Assembly (NCBI GenBank): GCA_019747875.1
Contig: JAIEQI010000042.1
Span: forward strand, 62,001 to 126,000
Reading direction: 5' to 3'
DNA from: Candidatus Obscuribacterales bacterium
GTDB taxonomy: Bacteria > Cyanobacteriota > Vampirovibrionia > Obscuribacterales > Obscuribacteraceae
DNA length: 64,000 bases
The notes beneath the pieces are model-generated. The model saw nothing but the letters and a program-made list of their open reading frames with translations. It had not been told where the DNA came from and made no database searches. Each line of letters begins with the position of its first letter. The first letter of the stretch is position 1. Position numbers and translations under genes: made by a program. This document shows, one piece after another, positions 17,169-24,616 of this stretch.

Positions 17169-17615
17169 TTAAGAATCCGCGTGCGGGTTGGGTGGAAGAG
17201 CGGTAATCGGCTCAACAGCTCCGGCCTCAAACACAGGCTTTTCGTTTAGAAAAGGAAAAGGCATCGGAACCACTGTTGCCATCTTCGTTGTAACTACAAC
17301 AGTTTTCTGAGCGCCGAATTCCTGCGGTGTTCTATATTCGACTTTTGTGACTTCCAAATTCGTGATCAACGCAGACGTGGGAAACTTTGCGATTGCGCTG
17401 CGTGCGGCTTGTTCGGCACCAGCTGGGGTCGATTGGCTAGCGGCGGCGCGAGCAGCAACCTTCACATATTGGTCGTTAAGTGCATTGGCTGCATAAAGGA
17501 AAATGAGATCCAGCATAAACAATACTAGCGGCACCATTACTACGCCACTTACTACCGAAACTTCAACCAGACCTTGCCCTTTTTGGTTGCGTCCATTGCG
17601 TCTTGCTGTCTTCAT
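17169..17615 (-). CDS. TadE-like pseudopilin, first copy
   Basis: The 148-residue protein begins with a basic segment and QKGQGLVEVSVVSGVVMVPLVLF, the G-Q-x-L-V-E plus hydrophobic helix of TadE family pseudopilins, followed by NALNDQYVKVAARAAASQST and a beta-rich tail. The GQ/Glu region is where prepilin peptidase TadV/CpaA would cut in Tad systems (known for the family). The ATG at 17615 lies behind GAGGGACGG. It is the first gene of a minus-strand run of six, and its promoter should lie in 17616-17780, next to a MITE-like element. Confidence 0.8.
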   Translation of the reverse strand: MKTARRNGRNQKGQGLVEVSVVSGVVMVPLVLFMLDLIFLYAANALNDQYVKVAARAAASQSTPAGAEQAARSAIAKFPTSALITNLEVTKVEYRTPQEFGAQKTVVVTTKMATVVPMPFPFLNEKPVFEAGAVEPITALPPNPHADS

Positions 17616-17780
17616 GTCCCGTCCCTCATTTGCTATGTCCTCAAGATACGGATCTGGGAGGTCTCGTTTCGGGCAAAATCTGGGCAGTCTAAGGTCATAA
17701 GATTAAACATGACCAAAAGGTGACCGAAGTCACTGCAATGTCACTGCACGCAAGCACCACAAAATCCGCAGATACCCGGT

Positions 17781-17924
17781 TCGTATGGAGCGCGGACGCC
17801 AATAAGTATGGTCAGCGGACATCTTGTCCGCTGTTCATAGCGATCACATTGTATTCCTTGGGTTCTAGGAGCGCGAACTACTCTATGAGGCTATGGGCGG
17901 ACGGGACGTCCGCGCTCCATACGA
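17781..17924. mobile_element. MITE-like element with perfect 18-bp terminal inverted repeats
   Basis: TCGTATGGAGCGCGGACG at 17781-17798 is the exact reverse complement of 17907-17924. Between them are AATAAGTATGG, the dyad CAGCGGACATCTTGTCCGCTG (17813-17833, given here in two parts of one palindrome) and CTCTATGAGGCTATGGGCGG. The same parts in the same order occur at 63275-63430, and a diverged piece lies at 1187-1232. There is no coding capacity and no obvious target-site duplication. A non-autonomous element is the simplest reading; an imperfect clustered extragenic palindrome is the alternative. Confidence 0.65.
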
Positions 17925-18088
17925 GGGCGTCCAGGCGCGGTCCCTGACATTAAATAAAGACGTCCGCATCCAAAATCCGGTCCTTCTGTATACATATAGG
18001 TACCGTGAGAACTGGGAAACTCATGGGGCACGGCAACTTGTCGTGCAATGGGAGGAATGTGCTATGCACATTCGAGAGAGGTAGATTA

Positions 18089-18691
18089 ATGCTGGAAAGT
18101 TCACTGGACGAGATAAACTCGTTCGCTTTAAGCGGTGGCTATGATGACGATTCTGCCGCGAATATGAGAAACGAATTCGAACAACATAAGCGGGCAGGCA
18201 CGCCCGAGCCATTTCCAAAACCAGTCGATGAGCCAACGAGGAGAGCTGCTTCCGACAACTCCTTCGAATCCGATGCCGGAAAGCTGACGGAGAAGCTTCC
18301 AAAGCGTTTTAAGAACGATAAAATCACAGACGCCTTTGTTCTGAGCATGCAGACCGGTCTGCCACTTGTGGTCCAAGTTGGACAACACTGGTGCAGTCAT
18401 TGTCAGAACATGGAATCGAATGTTTGGCCCGCTGTCGAAGGAACAGCTCAGAATAAAGGTTCCATGGAAGGAAAGGCTGTATTCCTCCATCTGGATTATG
18501 ACAAATCGCGCAACCTCGAGGGCGACGATGCCTGGCTTGCGCAAAAGCTTCGAGCCGATGTAAGTGGATTTCCAACCTATCGCGTATACAAAATAGGTGA
18601 TACCGGTTCGGTCCAGAAAATTGCCGAGTCTGGCGGCTCAATGAGCAAAGCTGATCTCGAAAAATTCCTTCGTTCAGCCGGCGTGAGCTAA
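18089..18691 (+). CDS. Thioredoxin-fold protein with WCSHC motif
   Basis: The frame opens at 18005, but the ATG at 18089 behind GAGAGG fits better and gives 200 residues. The first 75 are hydrophilic and probably disordered. The rest is a thioredoxin-like domain: LPLVVQVGQHWCSHCQNM with the CxxC site at 102-105 (CSHC), a conserved LDYDKSRNLE strand and the cis-proline region VSGFPTYRVYKIG. No signal peptide is seen, so it is cytoplasmic unless exported otherwise. It probably reduces or senses disulfides. Its 3' end overlaps the convergent YgfZ-TPR gene by 18 bp. Confidence 0.85.
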   Translation: MLESSLDEINSFALSGGYDDDSAANMRNEFEQHKRAGTPEPFPKPVDEPTRRAASDNSFESDAGKLTEKLPKRFKNDKITDAFVLSMQTGLPLVVQVGQHWCSHCQNMESNVWPAVEGTAQNKGSMEGKAVFLHLDYDKSRNLEGDDAWLAQKLRADVSGFPTYRVYKIGDTGSVQKIAESGGSMSKADLEKFLRSAGVS

Positions 18692-20386
18692 CGCAGCCAG
18701 TAGCCCTTGCATTTCTTTCATAGGTGTTATGTCGCCGCGCTTTGCTGCGACTTCAATTCCGCTGTTATAGACTTTCACGGCATTGTCGATTTGCCCTAGT
18801 TGCTCATAAGCTTTGCCCAACGCAACGTATGCAACCGTATGGGTTGGCTTAATCGCGATTGCCTTGTGCAAATATGGCAGCGCATCCTCAAATCTTCCAA
18901 GCTCTACATATATGGTGCCGATTCCATTATTAGCTAAGAGGTCGTGGGGATCGATTGCTAAAACCTGGCGGAACATATCGAGCCGTTTCTCAGATTCCTC
19001 AGCCAGCTTGGCCTTGTCTTCGTCCTTTCTCTTTTGCGCAACCGCCTCTTTTGCCAACTGAGCCATTCTTATGCTCATGGAGATCGCTTTCTCCTCTTCT
19101 GCCTTTTCTATGTTTCCCTGCTGCATATAATAGATCGACAAGTTCGTATGGGCCATTATCGAATCAGGCTGAAGGTCCATGAGCCGGTGCATTAGTGCAA
19201 TCGCCTCATCCAACTGCTGATGGCGGGACAATATCACACCAAGTGATTCGTAGGCATCGACTAGCAACGGGTCGAGCTCGATGACCTCGCGCAGAGAGTG
19301 AATAGCCTTCTCCTCAGAACCATAGGCAAACTCCTGCAGAGCTTTCTGATAAAGGTCTTTCGCGCGGCTTTTCGCTTCGACAGCCGTATAAAAAGGTAGG
19401 AACTTCACCTTAACAGCAAAGTTACCTTCGCCACAAGCGATCGTGATTTGATGATCCGGGAGGCGATAATCACGACTTATAAATGCCATCGATATGAATC
19501 GACCAAGTGTCGGTGAAAAACAATTGCTTTTCAAAACTCCAGCGTCTTCGCCATTTACCGCAAAGGTCATGTCTATTGGGAGAGAATCCGTCGCCGGCGC
19601 TTGGTCAAATTCCAACCCGACAAGAGCGCGTCGCGGTGCACCATAGGTCTTGATTCTGGCAAGAACTTCTTGTCCTTGGAAGCAACCTTTGTTGTAACTT
19701 GCTGCTGATTGCTCCAGCCCCGTTTCCGGCAACAAATGATCAGGCGTAATGTCTTTTCCGAAAAGCGGTATACCCGCTTCAATTCGCAAAACATCAAGAG
19801 CTTGTTTGCTTATGTGCTTTAGTTGAAACTGTTGAGCTGCGGACTCCAATTCTTGACCGAATCCATCCAACTGCGAGGCTGGTACAAAAACAAAATAGCC
19901 TGCATCACCACATAACGACTTACGCAAAAGGATGCAGTCTGCACCAAACAACTCGCATTTAACAATCGCATTCTCAGATCCGATCACTTTTGATGTGTGA
20001 TTGACCACAAATGAATCTGAGAGCGGTCCCTGAATGAGTAGCAGAGCGAAGTCATTCTGAACTTCCTTATAATTGATTTGTTCGCGGAAATGATACGTTG
20101 CCAGCTCCTTCATGATAATGGGAGCTTGAGCTCTGTCGCTCAGCAACAGATAACGATCGTCCAGGCGATGAATCGACAAAAAAGAGATCAAATACCCTTT
20201 GCGATCCAAAAAACTTGTCGGCTGCCCCTCGCCAGGTCCAATTAGATTAACGTCGTTGCTCGTTCGTCCTTGCAAAAACGAGCAGGCATCTTTGCCTGTC
20301 ACTTCGATGAGTGCGAAGTCATCAAAAAAGAGATACCCGCCGCGCTCACGCACGGCGAGTACTTCAGAATTTATGTGCGATGACAC
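18674..20386 (-). CDS. YgfZ/GcvT-family folate-binding protein fused to TPR repeats
   Basis: Residues 1-335 form a YgfZ-type protein: LIEVTGKDACSFLQGRTSND near the N-terminus and the diagnostic KGCFQGQE (233-240), whose Cys is required in YgfZ. YgfZ uses folate and helps make or repair certain Fe-S enzymes. Residues about 340-570 add at least five TPR units (ALQEFAYGSEEKAIHSLREV; PDSIMAHTNLSIYYMQQGN; GTIYVELGRFEDALPYLHKA; LGKAYEQLGQIDNAVKVYN). YgfZ is normally about 325 residues with no such tail, so this is a fusion. It starts with GTG 9 bp after the ErpA stop, so both are co-translated and likely act in one Fe-S pathway. Confidence 0.85.
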   Translation of the reverse strand: MSSHINSEVLAVRERGGYLFFDDFALIEVTGKDACSFLQGRTSNDVNLIGPGEGQPTSFLDRKGYLISFLSIHRLDDRYLLLSDRAQAPIIMKELATYHFREQINYKEVQNDFALLLIQGPLSDSFVVNHTSKVIGSENAIVKCELFGADCILLRKSLCGDAGYFVFVPASQLDGFGQELESAAQQFQLKHISKQALDVLRIEAGIPLFGKDITPDHLLPETGLEQSAASYNKGCFQGQEVLARIKTYGAPRRALVGLEFDQAPATDSLPIDMTFAVNGEDAGVLKSNCFSPTLGRFISMAFISRDYRLPDHQITIACGEGNFAVKVKFLPFYTAVEAKSRAKDLYQKALQEFAYGSEEKAIHSLREVIELDPLLVDAYESLGVILSRHQQLDEAIALMHRLMDLQPDSIMAHTNLSIYYMQQGNIEKAEEEKAISMSIRMAQLAKEAVAQKRKDEDKAKLAEESEKRLDMFRQVLAIDPHDLLANNGIGTIYVELGRFEDALPYLHKAIAIKPTHTVAYVALGKAYEQLGQIDNAVKVYNSGIEVAAKRGDITPMKEMQGLLAALAHAG

Positions 20387-20395
20387 GTCCCGTTT

Positions 20396-20752
20396 TTAGA
20401 CCGAGAAGGAGTTGCCGCAACCACAATTGCCTTTTGCTTGTGGATTCTTGATAGTGAAACCACGTCCTTGCAAACCGGCTTCGAAATTGAGCTCGGTACC
20501 TTTCAGGTAGATTGCGCTCTTGGGGTCGACCATGACCTTAATGCCATGTACTTCGACGATATGGTCGTTTTCTTGGACATTGTCAAAGGTCAGTCCATAG
20601 GAAAATCCTGAGCAGCCGCCGCCGCGGACTTCAAGACGTAGACCATCTTTGCCCGGCTCTTCTGTGAGTAGGCGTTTTACTTCTGCCGCCGCCTCGGCAG
20701 TTACGGACACGATTTGTTCGGTTTGAGGGGCGGAAGTAGTAGCTTCAGTCAT
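20396..20752 (-). CDS. erpA: A-type iron-sulfur carrier (ErpA/IscA/SufA family)
   Basis: The 118-residue protein is a typical A-type Fe-S carrier. It has the three invariant cysteines C47 (in GGGCSGFSYGL), C110 and C112 (GNCGCGNSF), which hold the cluster during transfer to target enzymes. The ATG at 20752 follows GAGG at 8 bp. An AT-rich stretch at about 20785-20810 (minus strand TAGTATAAAA) may be the promoter. The next gene downstream encodes the YgfZ-TPR fusion, supporting a shared Fe-S role. Which of ErpA, IscA or SufA it corresponds to is not decided by sequence alone. Confidence 0.9.
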   Translation of the reverse strand: MTEATTSAPQTEQIVSVTAEAAAEVKRLLTEEPGKDGLRLEVRGGGCSGFSYGLTFDNVQENDHIVEVHGIKVMVDPKSAIYLKGTELNFEAGLQGRGFTIKNPQAKGNCGCGNSFSV

Positions 20753-20878
20753 TGATAGAACCTCGATTCGGTTAACACCAAGTTTTTATACTACCATATC
20801 TATTAAATAGTAAGGACGGACTTTTACAGTCCCTGTTGCAGATTCGAGATATTCAAGTGCTTTTGCCTTAGCCAGAAT

Positions 20879-21892
20879 TTAAGATTTCGCCGCCAAAATC
20901 ATCTGTTCAAAATCGGGCGTCAGGCCCGCTTTCAGCTCTCCGCCGTCTAAAGTTCTGGTACTGTGCCAGGAAGCGGTATCAGATATGGTATCGCGCAAGG
21001 GACGAATTTTAAGCCCTTTATTTAGCGCCTTACTACAATCAATCGACCGCATGAAGCGCGCTTCTTCTTCCGAATCAGGTATCCACAATGGCAGCTGAGT
21101 CCATGCTTTGGCGCCTAGCTCCACCAAATTTTCCTCGTTCACCCAAACGAATTCAGCTTCCTTGTTGAGCAAACGGCGGCACTCTTCAAGAAAATCCTGC
21201 ATGGTTAAAACGTAATCGGGTCCCGTGACATGGTAGATGCCATTCGACTCTTGCTCTGTGAGCTGAACCATCCATTGAGCAAGATCGCGAACGTCGATAA
21301 ATTGCACTGGCGCATCGGGCCTTCCCGGAGCTACGATCGGTCCGCCCTCTGCGACGCGATGAATCCAGTAAGTGAATCTATCTGTAGGATCCAGGGGACC
21401 AACAATTAAGCCGGGACGAACGACCAGGGCGCGCTGTCCCAAAGTCAATTGCACTATTTTTTCGCAGGCTGCCTTAAGCGATCCATAGTCCGCAGGACCG
21501 TCTTCAGGTAACTCTCTCAATTTCGTGGACTCCGTCAGACCAGGTCTATCGAATTTTTCATAGGCCGAAATCGAAGAAACAAACATATAGCGACTTGTTC
21601 GTTCGCTAAAGAACCGCGCCGCAATTTCAACCGATTCCGGCTCGTAGCCGCTTGTATCAATAACCATATCCCAAGAGCGATCCGCCAGGCGATCAAGGTT
21701 TTCTTGCCTGTCACCGATCACGTTCTCTGCTTTGCCTAAGGCTTCGATTGCGGATTGCGGCGGTGACTCGGGTTGGCTCACGCCGCGGTTAAACAAAGTC
21801 ACCTCATGCCCGCGCTTGATCGCTGACTCAACCAGAGCCGGACCTATAAAAGTGCTTCCCCCAAGAACGAGAATTTTTTTTCCGGAAACCAT
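20879..21892 (-). CDS. NAD-dependent epimerase/dehydratase (extended SDR)
   Basis: The protein starts MVSGKKILVLGGSTFIGPAL (ATG 21892 behind AAGGGC; a longer start at 21913 is possible), giving 337 residues. It has the Rossmann dinucleotide motif GGSTFIG near residue 12 and an active-site YxxxK in DYGSLKAACEK, with VVRPGLIVGPLDPTDRF and GIYHVTGPD typical of extended SDRs that act on nucleotide sugars or related substrates. The exact substrate is unknown. It lies upstream of erpA on the same strand with 126 bp between, probably as a separate transcript. Confidence 0.85.
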   Translation of the reverse strand: MVSGKKILVLGGSTFIGPALVESAIKRGHEVTLFNRGVSQPESPPQSAIEALGKAENVIGDRQENLDRLADRSWDMVIDTSGYEPESVEIAARFFSERTSRYMFVSSISAYEKFDRPGLTESTKLRELPEDGPADYGSLKAACEKIVQLTLGQRALVVRPGLIVGPLDPTDRFTYWIHRVAEGGPIVAPGRPDAPVQFIDVRDLAQWMVQLTEQESNGIYHVTGPDYVLTMQDFLEECRRLLNKEAEFVWVNEENLVELGAKAWTQLPLWIPDSEEEARFMRSIDCSKALNKGLKIRPLRDTISDTASWHSTRTLDGGELKAGLTPDFEQMILAAKS

Positions 21893-22018
21893 CCTAGAGC
21901 CCTTCGAAATCACTCCAAAATAATAATAGCCTGGAATTAGAAACCATTCCTGCCATTCCTACAGAAGAGGACAGGGTCTTGCACCACGGTATTTGACACC
22001 TTTATCTAACGCCGATCT

Positions 22019-22624
22019 TCAAATAAGCATCCTGATACCGACGTAACCCATAAATAATGCCGAAGATACGTTTATGAAACGCATAATCCTTGCATTCAAT
22101 TTTCTTCTGGCAATCGACAATCCAGAAGCTAGCAGTAACCACCATAAAGCTGATCCCGTCATAACGCCAACCGAGGCTACAAGTCCTTCGAAACCAACTA
22201 TTGTTTTGATTCCCACACTGAAAATCGCAAAGAACGAAACGAACGTTAACGGACTAAGTATGGTGATAGCGAATGTTGAAATGAAATGCTTAGTTAAACC
22301 ACTTGTGCCTATGTCGCTTAGCTCCGGTTCTTTAAGATCTGCTTTTGCACGAAACAGCTTAATACTTAGGAAAAGCAGGAAGAGAGCCGAAAGTATTCGC
22401 AGAATGAGATCCATGGGCCAAACGATATTCTCAGCGGAAGCCAGCCCCGACAAAACCAGGAAGCAAATAACGCCATCAGCAAAAGCAGCACCTAGCCCCG
22501 CAGAAAACCCGGCCCAAAAACCAGAACGCAAAGTCGTTCTCATGCACAGCATGGCAATAGGACCAACTGGAGCCGCTAAAGCTACCCCCAAACCAATTGA
22601 CGAGAAGATGTTCAACGAAATCAT
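22019..22624 (-). CDS. LysE/RhtB family amino acid exporter
   Basis: The 201-residue membrane protein has about six hydrophobic helices. The start NIFSSIGLGVALAAPVGPIAMLCMRTTL holds the P-x-G-P motif of the family, and GFWAGFSAGLGAAFADG repeats the Gly-rich second segment. LysE/RhtB proteins export amino acids such as lysine, threonine or homoserine, but substrate cannot be predicted. The ATG at 22624 lies right behind GGAGGA (spacing 4). It is a single gene on the minus strand with a large gap upstream. Confidence 0.85.
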   Translation of the reverse strand: MISLNIFSSIGLGVALAAPVGPIAMLCMRTTLRSGFWAGFSAGLGAAFADGVICFLVLSGLASAENIVWPMDLILRILSALFLLFLSIKLFRAKADLKEPELSDIGTSGLTKHFISTFAITILSPLTFVSFFAIFSVGIKTIVGFEGLVASVGVMTGSALWWLLLASGLSIARRKLNARIMRFINVSSALFMGYVGIRMLI

Positions 22625-23224
22625 GTCGTCCTCCTTCCTAAATATGTGTGTGCGTGATCGGAGAAAGCTTCGCGATCAAAACGATTGATTACGCGTTGGT
22701 ACAACAGCAACGCGCAAGTATTTTGCTTGTGGGTCAATGCCCCAGAACAATCAGGACAATATCCGTGCGCACCCTAATCGATGCGCAAATGCCGAAGCTA
22801 GAGCTCTATCATTTCAATTAACTGGCTACTCAAACTAACTCTGACTTATCGTGCGAAAGCTTCTTATCAGAGTTTCAATGCTTGAAGTGAACAAATAATG
22901 TTCGTTAGTTCAAATTGGAATTATTGTTATATTGGTTACGTTGGTGAAACGGCTTGATGCGCTGGTCTTCCTGCTGAAACGGCGTTACCAGCAGAGCTAC
23001 AGTTCGAATCATTTTTGCTGGAGTCATAAGCTTCACCTGAATAGAACAATGTTTCTATATTCTTCGCGATCCGAACAGAAGTGTCAACCCCTTAGCGCGT
23101 TTCGTTAAGCGGAGGATTGCCCTGGAATAGCATCAGACGGGGTATCCAAAAAGCAAGGCTGCCAGAACCTTCATGCTCTGCAATGCAGACTGAACATCAG
23201 GCTCTTACATTGGACTTGAGCGAG
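22625..23224. other. Intergenic stretch of about 600 bp
   Basis: I see no convincing gene, RNA gene or repeat here. Two short GAAACGGC words occur at about 22948 and 22977 with GCGCTGGTC/GCGTTACC context, but no extended repeat. The segment nearest 22625 should hold the promoter of the LysE-type gene. GTTCGAATC at about 23006 looks like a tRNA T-loop but has no matching stem, so no tRNA is called. Confidence 0.3.
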
Positions 23225-24589
23225 TTACTTGAGCGAACGAATGATCGTTTTTGTTCGATGTGCAAGATCCGAATTTCGAGTGGCGCTGCGCACTGCTGAT
23301 CTCCGATAGCTAGCAACGATCTCGGGATCTTTTGAATCTGCTTCCAAGGCGGACTTGTAGAGATCATTAATTACTTCAGGATCGCGTCCGAGCTTTTCCA
23401 TAACTTTCGCAAGGCGCATATAACCGCGCCCAAAGCTCCTATCCAAGTTCAAACCATTAGTGAACAAGATCTCCGCTTGAGCGTAGTTACCGATTTCATC
23501 CATGAGATCTGCAAGCGCAAAATTGAAATAAGCAACTCGTCCTGGATCTTTCAACTCGTCTTCGATTGTTTTCGTATAGCGTTGCAATACTGATGAATGC
23601 AGACTGGTCTTCTCAAAAACCGGTCGTAGCTTTTTCTTAGTCTTCTCAAGTCCATCGCCAAAAGGAGGCTGCAAAGCAAGCAACATTATTCCAGGATAAA
23701 TAGCAGCTTTGTATCTTCCTATGCTTACCAATGCATCAAAATATGCGCTGCAAACGCTCAGGTTTGTCGGCGTCGATTTAAAAGCTTCTTCAAGAAATCC
23801 CACCGCTTGATGTGGGTAGTGAAGGCGCAGCAAAGCGATCCCCTTGAAGGAAGCTATCACGCTCTTCATCTGAGTAGTTAGCTTACTCGAATCAAACGTT
23901 TGCACTTGTTTCAGAACGTCAGCATAACGGTGATCAGAAAGGAGAGCACTCATATATAGTGCCCTTGTATCAGCATCATCAGGAGCAGCACGCAAAGCTG
24001 CCTGCAAAAACTCGCGAGCAACTTTCGAGTCGCCTCTCTTTTGTCCTATTGCTGCAAGAGTGTTCAGGGAACGAAAGTCATCTTCGAAAGCGACCAATGC
24101 TTTCGAGTTGAGATCATCGTAAATTGATTTATTTGCGGTTTGCAAAGCCATACTTTGTGCAGCAACGAATGTCAGAATGTCCTTTCTGTTAGACTCCCAC
24201 GCAGCAATGGCTTGTTCCAAAGCCAATTCTTGAAGTCCAGCTAAGTCGTACGCTCGTGACAGCAGAGTGTGCCCCTCTACATTAGTGGGATGATCGATTA
24301 CAAACTTTCCTAACTGTTCGAGTTCAGACTTTGATAATTCTCGCTTTTCGATATTACTTGCAATTGTCTTCAATTGAGCTTTCTCATTCACATTCTTACT
24401 AGTATTGTTCACAACGAGTTCAGCGAATGAGGTTGAGTTAGAACAAAGAATCAAAATCAATGCAAGCAGACCTTTAGCAAACACGCTAGACACTGAGAAT
24501 TGCCCCATTTGGCGCGCGACGCATGGCGTCGCCGCTACTTCTGGTCCACGGTCTCCACTATCGCCTAACTTATCCGATTGCCGATCCAA
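23225..24589 (-). CDS. Exported TPR-repeat protein
   Basis: The 454-residue frame begins with TTG at 24589, well placed behind AAGAGGA. A second possible start is an ATG at 24508, just before the hydrophobic FAKGLLALILILCSNSTSFA signal-like segment. A GC-rich palindrome lies between these two starts, so either the leader was lengthened by a repeat or translation begins at the ATG. The remainder is TPR-like (ELALEQAIAAWESN; VAREFLQAALRAAPDDADTR; YAQAEILFTNGLNLDRSFGR). It sits 27 bp after another large TPR gene and may be part of one surface or envelope complex. No function can be named. Confidence 0.65.
   Translation of the reverse strand: MDRQSDKLGDSGDRGPEVAATPCVARQMGQFSVSSVFAKGLLALILILCSNSTSFAELVVNNTSKNVNEKAQLKTIASNIEKRELSKSELEQLGKFVIDHPTNVEGHTLLSRAYDLAGLQELALEQAIAAWESNRKDILTFVAAQSMALQTANKSIYDDLNSKALVAFEDDFRSLNTLAAIGQKRGDSKVAREFLQAALRAAPDDADTRALYMSALLSDHRYADVLKQVQTFDSSKLTTQMKSVIASFKGIALLRLHYPHQAVGFLEEAFKSTPTNLSVCSAYFDALVSIGRYKAAIYPGIMLLALQPPFGDGLEKTKKKLRPVFEKTSLHSSVLQRYTKTIEDELKDPGRVAYFNFALADLMDEIGNYAQAEILFTNGLNLDRSFGRGYMRLAKVMEKLGRDPEVINDLYKSALEADSKDPEIVASYRRSAVRSATRNSDLAHRTKTIIRSLK
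24512..24535. repeat. GC-rich dyad repeat inside a gene start region
   Basis: GCGACGC-ATG-GCGTCGC (24517-24533) is a 7-bp dyad related to the dyad at 16444-16463. It lies inside the first codons of the TPR gene ending at 24589, between two candidate start codons, and would encode residues such as AATPCVARQ. Its position in coding sequence is unusual for this kind of palindrome. Confidence 0.55.
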
Positions 24590-24616
24590 AATTCCGATCC
24601 TCTTCCCCTATAACAT

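Noticed and set aside
22990-23060. tRNA-like GTTCGAATC word
   Set aside because: No acceptor, D or anticodon stem could be formed around it; no tRNA gene was found anywhere in the window.
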